Positions 1 through 8,700 of a stretch of 64,000 nt of DNA are shown here, piece after piece (positions within the stretch are counted from its first letter, which is position 1; each line of letters starts with the position of its first letter). Source of the DNA: Enterobacter asburiae. Its GTDB lineage: Bacteria > Pseudomonadota > Gammaproteobacteria > Enterobacterales > Enterobacteriaceae. A program made the translations under genes and the position numbers. The DNA lies in assembly GCA_011754535.1 (NCBI GenBank), contig JAAQVN010000001.1, positions 2,666,001-2,730,000 of the forward strand, given 5' to 3'. The notes below the pieces were generated by a model, which saw only the letters and a program-made list of their open reading frames with translations, was not told the origin of the DNA and did no database searches.

Positions 1-163
1 GCCGTCCCCTGAATGGGGGGCGATGCTCGGTGACGCGCTGGAATTGATCTACGTGGCACCGTGGACGGTTATGCTGCCGGGGGCGGCGATTATGGTAAGC
101 GTGTTGCTGATCAACCTGCTGGGCGACGGTATTCGCCGTGCAATTAACGCGGGGGTGCAATAA
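1..163 (+). CDS. sapC: SapC, C-terminal end (partial)
   Basis: Only the last 53 codons are in the window; the reading frame starts at base 2 and the stop TAA is at 161-163. The fragment has a hydrophobic segment followed by a [13 protein letters not shown] tail, as in the inner-membrane permeases of peptide ABC transporters. Its stop overlaps the sapD start as TAATG, so the two are translationally coupled. By family knowledge, SapC pairs with SapB to form the channel of the SapABCDF system (antimicrobial-peptide sensitivity, putrescine export). Identification rests on the tail plus the two unmistakable downstream ATPases. Confidence 0.9.
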   Translation, partial: PSPEWGAMLGDALELIYVAPWTVMLPGAAIMVSVLLINLLGDGIRRAINAGVQ

Positions 164-1155
164 TGCCGCTTCTTGATATTCGCAACCTCACCATTGAATT
201 CAAAACCGGTGAAGGCTGGGTAAAAGCCGTCGATCGCATCAGCATCACCCTCGCCGAGGGCGAGATTCGCGGGCTGGTGGGGGAATCCGGCTCGGGCAAA
301 AGCCTGATCGCCAAAGCTATCTGCGGCGTGGCGAAAGATAACTGGCGCGTAACCGCCGACCGTATGCGGTTTGACGATATCGACCTGCTGCGCCTCTCCC
401 CGCGCGAGCGGCGTAAGCTGGTCGGCCATAACGTCTCGATGATTTTCCAGGAGCCACAGTCCTGCCTCGATCCGTCCGAGCGCGTAGGCAAACAGCTGAT
501 GCAGAACATTCCCGGCTGGACCTATAAAGGCCGCTGGTGGCAGCGTTTCGGCTGGCGCAAACGCCGCGCCATTGAGCTGTTGCACCGCGTCGGGATCAAA
601 GATCATAAAGACGCGATGCGCAGCTTCCCGTACGAGCTTACCGACGGCGAGTGCCAGAAAGTGATGATTGCCATCGCGCTGGCTAATCAGCCACGTTTGC
701 TGATTGCGGATGAGCCGACGAACGCAATGGAGCCAACCACGCAGGCGCAAATTTTCCGCCTGCTGTCGCGCCTGAACCAGAACAACAACACCACCATATT
801 GCTGATCAGCCATGACCTGCAAATGCTCAGCAAGTGGGCGGATAAAATTGACGTGATGTACTGCGGACAAACGGTCGAAACTGCCCCCAGTGAAGACCTG
901 ATCACCGCGCCGCACCATCCGTACACGCAGGCGCTTATCCGCGCCATTCCGGATTTTGGCAGCGCCATGCCGCACAAGAGCCGTCTGAATACCCTGCCCG
1001 GGGCGATTCCGCTGCTGGAATCATTGCCAATAGGCTGTCGTCTGGGGCCGCGTTGTCCGTATGCTCAGCGTAAATGTATCGAAACACCGCGCCTGACCGG
1101 CGCCAAAAATCATCTTTACGCCTGTCATTTCCCGCTGAACATGGAGAGAGAGTGA
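163..1155 (+). CDS. sapD: SapD, ATP-binding protein of Sap transporter
   Basis: ABC ATPase of the OppD type, 330 residues, the usual SapD length. Walker A GESGSGKS lies at residues 40-47 and Walker B LLIADEP follows the signature region. The signature motif is degenerate (LTDGECQ in place of LSGGQ), which I recall as a feature of SapD in E. coli too. The C-terminal cysteine-containing oligopeptide-transporter domain ([11 protein letters not shown]) is present. It energises SapBC at the cytoplasmic face of the inner membrane, and SapD is also known to stimulate Trk potassium uptake. The start overlaps the sapC stop, and one base separates its stop from the sapF start. Confidence 0.97.
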   Translation: MPLLDIRNLTIEFKTGEGWVKAVDRISITLAEGEIRGLVGESGSGKSLIAKAICGVAKDNWRVTADRMRFDDIDLLRLSPRERRKLVGHNVSMIFQEPQSCLDPSERVGKQLMQNIPGWTYKGRWWQRFGWRKRRAIELLHRVGIKDHKDAMRSFPYELTDGECQKVMIAIALANQPRLLIADEPTNAMEPTTQAQIFRLLSRLNQNNNTTILLISHDLQMLSKWADKIDVMYCGQTVETAPSEDLITAPHHPYTQALIRAIPDFGSAMPHKSRLNTLPGAIPLLESLPIGCRLGPRCPYAQRKCIETPRLTGAKNHLYACHFPLNMERE

Positions 1156-1156
1156 A

Positions 1157-1963
1157 ATGGTCGAAACCTTGCTGGAAGTCCGCAATCTGAGTAAGACCTT
1201 TCGCTACCGCACGGGGCTGTTTCATCGTCAGACTGTCGAAGCGGTGAAGCCGCTGAGTTTTACCCTGCGTGAAAAACAGACGCTGGCGATCATTGGCGAA
1301 AACGGCTCCGGCAAATCCACGCTGGCGAAGATGCTTGCCGGCATGGTCGAGCCCACCGCTGGCGAAGTATTGATTGACGATCATCCTCTGCAGTTTGGCG
1401 ATTACTCTTTCCGCAGCCAGCGCATCCGCATGATCTTCCAGGATCCGTCAACCTCGCTTAATCCACGCCAGCGCATTTCGCAGATCCTTGATTTCCCTCT
1501 GCGTCTGAATACCGAACTGGAGCCAGAGGCGCGCCGCAAGCGTATCTTCGAAACCCTGCGTATGGTTGGGCTGTTACCGGATCATGAAAGCTACTACCCG
1601 CATATGCTGGCCCCGGGTCAGAAACAGCGTCTGGGCCTGGCGCGCGCGTTGATTCTGCGCCCGAAAGTGATCGTTGCTGACGAAGCGCTTGCCTCGCTGG
1701 ATATGTCGATGCGTTCGCAGCTGATTAACCTGATGCTGGAATTGCAGGAAAAACAGGGGATCTCGTATATCTACGTCACCCAGCATCTGGGAATGATGAA
1801 GCACATCAGCGACCAGGTGATGGTTATGCACCAGGGGGAAGTCGTCGAGCGCGGCAGCACGGCGGATGTGATGGCCTCCCCGCTTCATGAGCTGACGAAA
1901 AGGCTGATTGCTGGTCATTTCGGTGAAGCATTGACCGCCGATGCGTGGAGAAAGGACCGTTAA
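1157..1963 (+). CDS. sapF: SapF, ATP-binding protein of Sap transporter
   Basis: Second ATPase of the Sap transporter, 268 residues, of OppF type but without the long C-terminal extension. Walker A GENGSGKST is at residues 47-55 and Walker B reads VIVADEAL. The signature is LAPGQ rather than LSGGQ, so it is degenerate like that of SapD. It is the last gene of the sap operon: a strong hairpin terminator begins 35 bases after the stop, and unrelated genes follow. Confidence 0.97.
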   Translation: MVETLLEVRNLSKTFRYRTGLFHRQTVEAVKPLSFTLREKQTLAIIGENGSGKSTLAKMLAGMVEPTAGEVLIDDHPLQFGDYSFRSQRIRMIFQDPSTSLNPRQRISQILDFPLRLNTELEPEARRKRIFETLRMVGLLPDHESYYPHMLAPGQKQRLGLARALILRPKVIVADEALASLDMSMRSQLINLMLELQEKQGISYIYVTQHLGMMKHISDQVMVMHQGEVVERGSTADVMASPLHELTKRLIAGHFGEALTADAWRKDR

Positions 1964-1997
1964 GTGCCGCGGTAAACACAGATTGCTCCGCTTAAAT

Positions 1998-2043
1998 AAG
2001 GATTAAATAGTCTGCACGCGCTATTTAATCCTTTAATTTTTTG
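1998..2043 (+). terminator. Rho-independent terminator of the sap operon
   Basis: A perfect 13-bp stem (AAGGATTAAATAG at 1998-2010 with its complement at 2021-2033), a 10-base loop and then a T-rich run (TTAATTTTTT). The A+T-rich stem is long, and it marks the boundary between the conserved sap operon and the accessory block. Confidence 0.85.
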
Positions 2044-2124
2044 TCTCCATCCCTGCTCCATAGTTTAAGCACTATCCATCAACAGTTCTTCTCCAGAATA
2101 TCCGGATATTACGGAGGAGAAGAA

Positions 2125-3039
2125 ATGAACACCGCCACTTATGTTCTGAAATACGCAGAGTATCTCATCAGAAAATGCCGTTCATATTTAATGACGGACC
2201 TTAATTTTCATACTGCAAGGCTCGAAAAGACATCAGGGAAAACCCCTGACATTAAATCACCCACTACGTTGAGTGAAAAAATCTGCCATCGACTGGTCTA
2301 TGACCATAATAATCTCTACACAATGCTTGCCGATAAACTCGCAGTCCGTGAATACGTTGCGTCCAGAACAACGCGAGTAAAAGCGGTGCCCCTGATTGGA
2401 GTATACCGCAGGTTTTCGCATATTGATTTTTCAACACTGCCCGATCAATTCGTCCTTAAGTGCAATCATGATAGTGGTAGCACAATAATCTGTACAAACA
2501 AAGACCAGTTCAATTACCGGCAGGCCCGAAAAAAGCTCAATCTCGCATTAAAGAAGAATTTGTATTACACCACGCGCGAGTGGCAGTACAAAAATATTAT
2601 ACCCGTTATACTGTGTGAGCCTTATGTCGATCTTTTCAATAATGCGGACAGGAACAGCACGCCGGAAATGCTGCGAATTCACTGTTTTCACGGCATCGCA
2701 CACTATGTTGAGGCCGATTTTACGGATGACCGCGGCAGAGAGTTTATCAACGTTTACGACCGATACTGGAATTTACAGCCTTTCCGGATGGAATACCCTA
2801 ATACGCCGGTAGCGCCCGGCGAGCCGGGGTTGTTCCGTGAGGCTTTGCTGGCCGCTCAGGAACTGGCGAATGGCCTTGACTACTGCCGCGTTGACCTCAT
2901 GCTAAAAAGCAATGAAATTTACTTCAGTGAAATAACCTTAAGCCCAAAACGAGGCAAACTGCGTATTACCCCGATGGAGTGGGATACAAAATTAGGCGCT
3001 ATATGGCAGTTGCCGCTATCGGCGGACAGGCCAGGCTGA
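2125..3039 (+). CDS. TupA-like ATP-grasp protein
   Basis: 304 residues from ATG 2125, chosen because AGGAG at 2113-2117 sits at good spacing; an in-frame TTG at 2041 has no such site and lies in the sap terminator. The pattern TLSEKI, then DK..VREYV, then FVLKCNHDSGS, then EWQYKNI, then ILCEPYV, then CRVDLML and EITLSP is what I know from TupA-like ATP-grasp proteins (PF14305). That family is usually found in polysaccharide and teichuronopeptide gene clusters, forming amide or glycan-linked bonds with ATP. Here no glycosyltransferase, polymerase or export gene accompanies it, so the substrate is unknown. The gene looks richer in A+T than the core genes around it, which suggests transfer. It converges on the sensor-kinase gene, with 14 bases between their stops. 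Confidence 0.75.
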   Translation: MNTATYVLKYAEYLIRKCRSYLMTDLNFHTARLEKTSGKTPDIKSPTTLSEKICHRLVYDHNNLYTMLADKLAVREYVASRTTRVKAVPLIGVYRRFSHIDFSTLPDQFVLKCNHDSGSTIICTNKDQFNYRQARKKLNLALKKNLYYTTREWQYKNIIPVILCEPYVDLFNNADRNSTPEMLRIHCFHGIAHYVEADFTDDRGREFINVYDRYWNLQPFRMEYPNTPVAPGEPGLFREALLAAQELANGLDYCRVDLMLKSNEIYFSEITLSPKRGKLRITPMEWDTKLGAIWQLPLSADRPG

Positions 3040-3053
3040 CCTCCCGCCAGGGC

Positions 3054-4118
3054 TCAGGCATCGGGCCAGGTCAGCTTGAACAGGGAGTGGTTTTGCTTCG
3101 ATAAGGTATACGTTACGTCGCCACCATGAGCCAGCATGATGGCTTTTACCACCGATAAGCCTAAACCACATCCTTCAGGATTCAACTCTCTGGCACCATT
3201 ATCCCGCTGGAAGGGTTGAAATAAGAAATCATGAAATTCTCTGGGGATGCCCGGCCCGCCATCCTGAATAAGAATAAAATTGCCTTTATCAGAGACGCCA
3301 TTTTTTACGATGAGTTTCCGCGAAGTTGAATAATGTAATGCGTTGTCAAACAGAACGGCCAGACACTGATTGATGCGCAAGGGGTCGAACACGCATCGCT
3401 GTTCTCTCAGCTCAGTCTTAAGCGTAAATTGGTTGCGTTTGAACTCGGGCATGAAAGTATCAAGCGCATCCTGGATTGTGCCTTTGAGGTCTGTTCTGGA
3501 TTTATACAACGTATAACCCGCCCCGCCGTCCGAGCTGATCACCCGGAGATCTTCAATCAAACGGGTTAACCCCTCAGTCTGTCTGAGAAGGTTATGAAAG
3601 AGTTGCGGATCCGGCTCAAAGACGCCGTCAACCAGCCCCTGAAGCCGACCGCGTAAAATCGTGACCGGGGTTCTCAGCTCATGGGCAATGGCGGCATTCC
3701 AGGATTTCCTCTGAATATCCAGCGTCTGGAGTTTTTCCGCCATTTCATTGAAATCCGTGACCAGATGATTGACCTCTCCGAGCCGGGAGCTGGCACAATA
3801 AGCCCGGGCGTCCAGTTGACCCTGAGAAATTTTTCTCAGGCTGGACGCTACCGCGTTTAACGGGGTGAGTATTCGCGAAGAAAGTTTGATCGTTAAAAAT
3901 ATCGCGATTATCAGACTGATTGTTGTGGCGGTCCCGATCCACACCCAGTCCCACATCGTCATCTGCTCATCATCACCCGCAACGGCGCCGCCGGGGAGGT
4001 GATCGAGAATAAAAGAGTAAAAAAACCAGGAGCCCAGTACCGCAATGGCAATTATCGTAAACGTCAGCAGCAGCATATACGTTAAGATCTGCCGACTCAG
4101 GACAGAATCTCTGTTCAT
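3054..4118 (-). CDS. AdeS-like sensor histidine kinase
   Basis: 354 residues. Two membrane segments (about 11-38 and 57-80) flank a short periplasmic loop rich in D/E, followed by a HAMP linker, the dimerisation/phosphoacceptor box AHELRTP with His146, the N box (LFDNALHYS), and G boxes QDGGPGIP and GCGLGLSVV. The stretch WNAAIAHELRTP..ILRGRLQG..DGVF..D matches my recollection of Acinetobacter baumannii AdeS more closely than E. coli BaeS. AdeS controls the AdeABC efflux pump. The start overlaps the regulator's stop by four bases (ATGA), giving one regulator-then-sensor operon. It lies divergent to an AdeB-like permease gene, as adeRS does to adeABC. The inducing signal is unknown. Confidence 0.88.
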   Translation of the reverse strand: MNRDSVLSRQILTYMLLLTFTIIAIAVLGSWFFYSFILDHLPGGAVAGDDEQMTMWDWVWIGTATTISLIIAIFLTIKLSSRILTPLNAVASSLRKISQGQLDARAYCASSRLGEVNHLVTDFNEMAEKLQTLDIQRKSWNAAIAHELRTPVTILRGRLQGLVDGVFEPDPQLFHNLLRQTEGLTRLIEDLRVISSDGGAGYTLYKSRTDLKGTIQDALDTFMPEFKRNQFTLKTELREQRCVFDPLRINQCLAVLFDNALHYSTSRKLIVKNGVSDKGNFILIQDGGPGIPREFHDFLFQPFQRDNGARELNPEGCGLGLSVVKAIMLAHGGDVTYTLSKQNHSLFKLTWPDA

Positions 4119-4819
4119 TTTTTCTCCCCAAGCCGATAGCCCATCCCCCGAATACTTTCAGGAATGCCATAAAGGCCCGCAAGCTCCAGCTTTTTACGCA
4201 GCTTGCTCATATGGCTGTCTACCGTTCTGTCGAGCGTATCGCCCTCCGGCAGACATGCGTTGAGTAACTCTTCCCTGGAACAGACCTTACGCGGGTATCT
4301 CACCAGATAAGTAAGAAGTTTAAATTCCGTCGTCGTTAATACCGGCGAGACCACCTCTTCGCCCGCGGTGACCTCAACGTAGAAATCGTCCGGATAGACC
4401 GTAATAAAAGGCGTCCTGAGAGGCACGGCCCCCGCCTGCTGGAGAGCCGGTTTGGTTCTGCGCAGCACCGCTTCAACCCGCGCGACCACTTCGGATGGGT
4501 TGAAAGGTTTGATGACGTAATCATCCGCGCCAAGCCGCAGCCCCATCAGCTTATCCACGTCCTGATCGAGAGCGGACACCATAATAACAGGCACGGTACT
4601 TTCCTGGCGGAGCGTCGTGAGTACGCTCCAGCCATCGCACAGGGGCAAATGGATGTCCAGCAAGATAAGATCCGGTTTATGGAGTCGATTGAGCGCTATC
4701 GCCTGTTCGCCCTGCCGGGCTCTCAGCGTTTTCATCCCTGAACGCTCCAAGTAACTCATCAATATATCGGCAATTTCGTCTTCATCTTCAACAACAAGGA
4801 TTAGAGTATTTTTGTTCAT
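4115..4819 (-). CDS. AdeR-like response regulator (OmpR family)
   Basis: 234 residues. The receiver domain has acidic pocket residues near 11-13, phosphoacceptor Asp55 (LILLDIHLP) and Lys104 (VIKPFNPSEV). The C-terminal winged helix carries LTTTEFKLL and RTVDSHMSKLRKKL. Phrases such as SALDQDVDKLMGLRLGADD and RTVDSHMSKLRKKLE are very close to AdeR as I recall it. The start ATG 4819 is preceded on the minus strand by GGAGATAAA. The likely targets are the divergent genes at 5085-8801, inferred from position and from the AdeRS precedent. It is the first gene of the kinase operon. Confidence 0.9.
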   Translation of the reverse strand: MNKNTLILVVEDEDEIADILMSYLERSGMKTLRARQGEQAIALNRLHKPDLILLDIHLPLCDGWSVLTTLRQESTVPVIMVSALDQDVDKLMGLRLGADDYVIKPFNPSEVVARVEAVLRRTKPALQQAGAVPLRTPFITVYPDDFYVEVTAGEEVVSPVLTTTEFKLLTYLVRYPRKVCSREELLNACLPEGDTLDRTVDSHMSKLRKKLELAGLYGIPESIRGMGYRLGEKK

Positions 4820-5084
4820 TTTATCTCCGCGGGTGAAATCCCTTTGAGCACGCTATCAGATATCTTTAGCACAATAAGACACAGGCTCCGGGAAAAAGTG
4901 CCGTGGCCGCGAAAATTTCCTGGGTTAATTTAAGTGTCCGGCAATTTCTCCATACAGCCTACACATTCAGTCAATAAAGGCTCGACAATGACAGTCCAGA
5001 ATAGTTATTCGGAGTTAAACCGTCTTCCGTTTAACGTAGTAAATACCCCTGTCGCTTAAAGGCTTTCTGAATTTGGTTGAGATA
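4820..5084. promoter_or_regulatory. Divergent regulatory region of the efflux block
   Basis: 265 bases between the regulator gene (leftward) and the small membrane-protein gene (rightward). It must hold both promoters. I see an inverted repeat GTTAAAC at 5014-5020 and GTTTAAC at 5029-5035 with an 8-base spacer, and a single TAAGTGTCCG at 4931-4940. No clear sigma-70 -35/-10 pair stands out in either direction. A short reading frame (4988-5059) lies within it. Confidence 0.5.
4988..5059 (+). CDS. Possible 23-residue leader or small protein
   Basis: ATG 4988 to TAA 5059, 23 codons, preceded by AAAGG at 4976-4980 with a 7-base spacer, which is a respectable ribosome-binding site. The peptide begins MTVQNSYSEL and ends NTPVA. 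It is polar, has no membrane segment and matches nothing I recognise. It ends 25 bases before the next start. It could be a real microprotein, a leader peptide or chance. Confidence 0.3.
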   Translation: MTVQNSYSELNRLPFNVVNTPVA

Positions 5085-5477
5085 ATGAACATGGAACTTT
5101 CGAAATACCTCTCTCCTAAAAAAATCGGCATATTCTCCCTGTTCCTGCTGCTAACGTGGGGATTACTTTATACGTGGCTGATACTGATGCATAAAATGGA
5201 TGAAAAAGTCGCCGCAACGCTGCCCTCTTCCCCCATTATCTATGGCTGCATTGCCTTGTCGGTTGTCTCTCTGATAATACAAAACAAAGCAGGTGCATTC
5301 ACAGAATTACTTCTCATCGCCTTCTGGCTGATGGTGATTTTTGTTTATCTCATTATTACGTTCACTGTTCTGCTGAACGCTACGCCAGATTTTAACGATC
5401 TGGTGTTTTACTACGAGTGTTATTTAATTCTGTTTTTTGGCGGTGCACCGCTTTACCTCATCATGAGAATGATTTAA
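5085..5477 (+). CDS. Small multispanning membrane protein, unknown
   Basis: 130 residues from ATG 5085, with ATG 5091 and TTG 5073 as alternatives; the only Shine-Dalgarno-like bases are GAG at 5079-5081, so the start is uncertain. Hydrophobicity by eye suggests four membrane segments, at about 13-33, 51-69, 73-98 and 108-128, with a few charged residues between them (KMDEK). I do not recognise the family. It occupies the place that adeA, the membrane-fusion protein, holds in Acinetobacter, and reads toward the RND permease 228 bases downstream. It has no lipobox, hairpin or beta-barrel features of a membrane-fusion protein, so it is not a diverged AdeA. A role as accessory or immunity-like partner is speculation. 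Confidence 0.65.
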   Translation: MNMELSKYLSPKKIGIFSLFLLLTWGLLYTWLILMHKMDEKVAATLPSSPIIYGCIALSVVSLIIQNKAGAFTELLLIAFWLMVIFVYLIITFTVLLNATPDFNDLVFYYECYLILFFGGAPLYLIMRMI

Positions 5478-5610
5478 ACAACCGCGCTGTTTCGCTCCAC
5501 ACTCTCTCCATAAACCGCCCATGTCCGCTAAACAGGCGAGCTGTAGAGTCTCCATCACACCATTTGAACAAAAATAACTCACTGAAATAGTTATATACCT
5601 GTTACCCATA

Positions 5611-5706
5611 ATGATGAACTTCACTAATAACCGTCGTTCTCCTCAGGGATACCGGCAAGCGCGTGTCAACCGACGACGAAATTCACGTATCTGGAAGTTA
5701 AATTAA
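5611..5706 (+). CDS. Possible short upstream ORF coupled to RND gene
   Basis: A 31-codon frame from ATG ATG at 5611-5616 to TAA 5704-5706, whose stop overlaps the permease start as TAATG. This arrangement is typical of translational coupling. The peptide is very basic (RRSPQGYRQ..VNRRRNSR) and has no domain. No good ribosome-binding site precedes it, so it may be the decayed tail of a lost upstream gene rather than a functional leader. Confidence 0.3.
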   Translation: MMNFTNNRRSPQGYRQARVNRRRNSRIWKLN

Positions 5707-8700
5707 TGCCTCATTTTTTTATTGAACGTCCCATTTTCGCCTGGGTAGTGGCGCTTTTTATCGTCCTGGCGGGTGTATTGTCTATCCCCCGGCTGCCGGT
5801 TGCGCAGTATCCGGCGGTGGCACCGCCTGGGATCATTATTTCTGTCACCTACCCGGGTGCCAGCCCCGATATTATGAATACTTCAGTGGTGTCGTTAATT
5901 GAGCGCGAAATATCTGGCGTCGATAATTTGCTCTACTTCGAATCATCCAGTGACACAACCGGTTCTGCGTCTATTACCGTGACGTTTAAGCCCGGCACGG
6001 ACATCAAGCTGGCGCAGATGGACCTTCAGAACCAGATCAAAATTGTGGAGCCGCGTTTGCCACAGGCGGTCAGGCAAAATGGTATCAACGTCGAGGCGGC
6101 AAATTCCGGATTTTTAATGATGGTGGGATTGAAATCTCCAACCGGTAAATTTGAGGAGGCCGATTTAAGCGATTATTTCGCCCGGCATGTCAGCGACGAA
6201 CTTCGCCGCGTACCTGGAGTAGGGAAAATTCAGCTTTTTGGTGGCGAAAAAGCGCTACGCATCTGGCTGGACCCAATGAAGCTTCATAGCTACGGACTTT
6301 CTGTGAGCGATGTGCTTACCGCTGTTGGCCAGCAAAATGCCCTGGTTTCACCCGGCAAGACGGGAGATGAACCGGCATCTGAAGGGCAAGGCGTAACGTA
6401 TCCGATCGCCGTCAAGGGGCAGCTCGCTTCCGTAGAGGCTTTCAGGAATATTACACTGAAATCAGAGGCGTCCGGCGCAAGGCTGAAGCTGTCCGACGTC
6501 GCACGCATTGAGTCCGGCCTGCAAAGCTACGCTTTCGGCATCCGCGAAAATGGGGTACCCGCAACGGCTGCGGCAGTCCAGTTATCGCCCGGCGCCAATG
6601 CGATGAGTACGGCTGCAGGCGTACGCGCGCGCGTCGACGAACTTTCTCAGGTGTTGCCGGAAGGAATGATGTTTACGGTTCCCTTCGATACCGCGCCTTT
6701 TGTGAAGCTTTCCATCATGAAGGTGGTGCAGACATTTGTAGAAGCGATGGTCCTGGTCTTCCTCGTGATGCTGCTGTTTCTGCACAAGATACGCTGTACG
6801 CTTATCCCGGCGATTGTTGCCCCCGTCGCACTTCTTGGCACCTTCACGGTGATGCTACTGAGTGGATACTCCATCAATATTCTGACCATGTTCGGCATTG
6901 TTCTGGCGATAGGGATTATCGTAGATGACGCTATTGTGGTCGTGGAGAACGTTGAGCGTCTGATGGAAGAAAAAAAACGCTCTCCGCGCGACGCAACCCG
7001 GGAGGCCATGAATGAAATCACGCCAGCAATTATCGGGATCACGCTGGTACTTACCGCCGTCTTTATTCCCATGGGGTTTGCTGAAGGATCCGTCGGGATT
7101 ATTTATCGACAATTTTGTATCTCCATGGCGGTATCGATACTGTTGTCGGCATTTCTTGCCCTCACGCTGACCCCCGCGCTTTGCGCGACGCTACTTAAGC
7201 CTCACAGCGCAGAGAAGCACGGTGGCGGCAGGTTCGCGGCAGGGTTTAACGCCCGCTTTCGTACGCTCACGAGGTGGTACGAATCCGGGCTGGGCACGGT
7301 GCTAAGACGAACCGGGCGTATGCTGCTGCTGTACGTTGCGCTTTGCGCTGCGCTGTTTTTGGGGCTTTCTTCGCTGCCCTCGTCCTTTCTGCCGGATGAA
7401 GATCAGGGCTATTTTATGTCCTCAATTCAGCTGCCTTCCGATGCCACCATGCAGCGCACCCTGAACGTGGTTAAAAAATTTGAAGAGGAAATTGCGGCCC
7501 GGCCGGATATTGAAAGCAACATTATGATCCTGGGGTTTGGTTTTTCAGGATCGGGCCCGAATTCGGCCATGGGCTTCACCACGCTGAAAGACTGGAAAGA
7601 TCGGCAGGGTTCGACTGCACAAAATGAAGCTGACCATATACAGGCCAGCATGGCGAGCGTCTCTGATGCCGTCACGATGAGCCTGCTCCCGCCGGCCATT
7701 TCGGATATGGGCACCTCCTCGGGCTTCACCTGGTACGTGCAGGACAGGGCGGGACTGGGCTACGAGGCGTTAAAGAGTGCGACCGATGCGCTGGTTGTGA
7801 AGGCTAATCAGCGTCCTGAACTGAGTGACGTGTATATAGACGGTCTGCCGGAAGGAACAAGTCTGGCCCTTCACATTGACCGGGAAAAAGCGGAAGCACT
7901 GGGCGTTTCATTCGATGAAATCAACCAGACGCTCTCGGTCACCATGGGGTCGAACTACGTTAATGACTACCCGAACAACGGCCGCGTTCAGCAGGTCATT
8001 ATTCAGGCCGATGCCCCTTACCGCATGCAGCCTGAGCAGATCCTGAAATTATCGGTAAAAAACCGTATGGGGCAGATGGTGCCAGTATCTACGTTTGCGA
8101 CGCTTTCCTGGAACGTTGCGCCGCAGCAGTTGACGCGTTATCAGGGATATTCTGCTATCCGCATTACCGGCAGTGCGGCCCCGGGCACATCCAGCGGTAC
8201 CGCAATGAGGGCCATGGAGACGTTGTCACGAGATTTACCGCAGGGGATGGCCGGCGAGTGGGCCGGGAGTTCATTGCAGGAGAGAAAATCCGAATCTCAA
8301 CTCCCGGGTCTGATCGTTCTGTCGATACTGGTCGTGTTCATGGTGCTCGCCGCCCTGTATGAGAGCTGGTCAATTCCCTTTGCGGTGATGCTGGTCGTTC
8401 CCCTGGGGCTTATCGGTGCGGTGGCTGCCGTTTCCGTTGCGGGCACGACGAATGATGTTTTCTTTAAGGTCGGTCTTATTACCCTGATAGGCCTCTCCGC
8501 CAAGAACGCCATTCTGATTGTCGAGTTTGCAAGGCAGCTCCACCGGGAAGGACAATCCCTGCTGGCGGCAACGATACAGGCCGCAAGCCAGCGCCTGCGC
8601 CCTATTCTGATGACATCGTTAGCCTTTACGTTAGGGGTGGTGCCACTGATGCTGGCGCGTGGCGCGAGTGACAGCACGCAGCACGCTATCGGCACCGGGG

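Noticed and set aside
4931..4940. TAAGTGTCCG, resembling one half of the AdeR direct repeat as I recall it
   Set aside because: Only one imperfect copy is present, without the tandem partner, so it is not called as a binding site.
5085..5477. A diverged AdeA/AcrA membrane-fusion protein
   Set aside because: It is far too short and almost entirely transmembrane; there is no lipobox, lipoyl domain or periplasmic hairpin.
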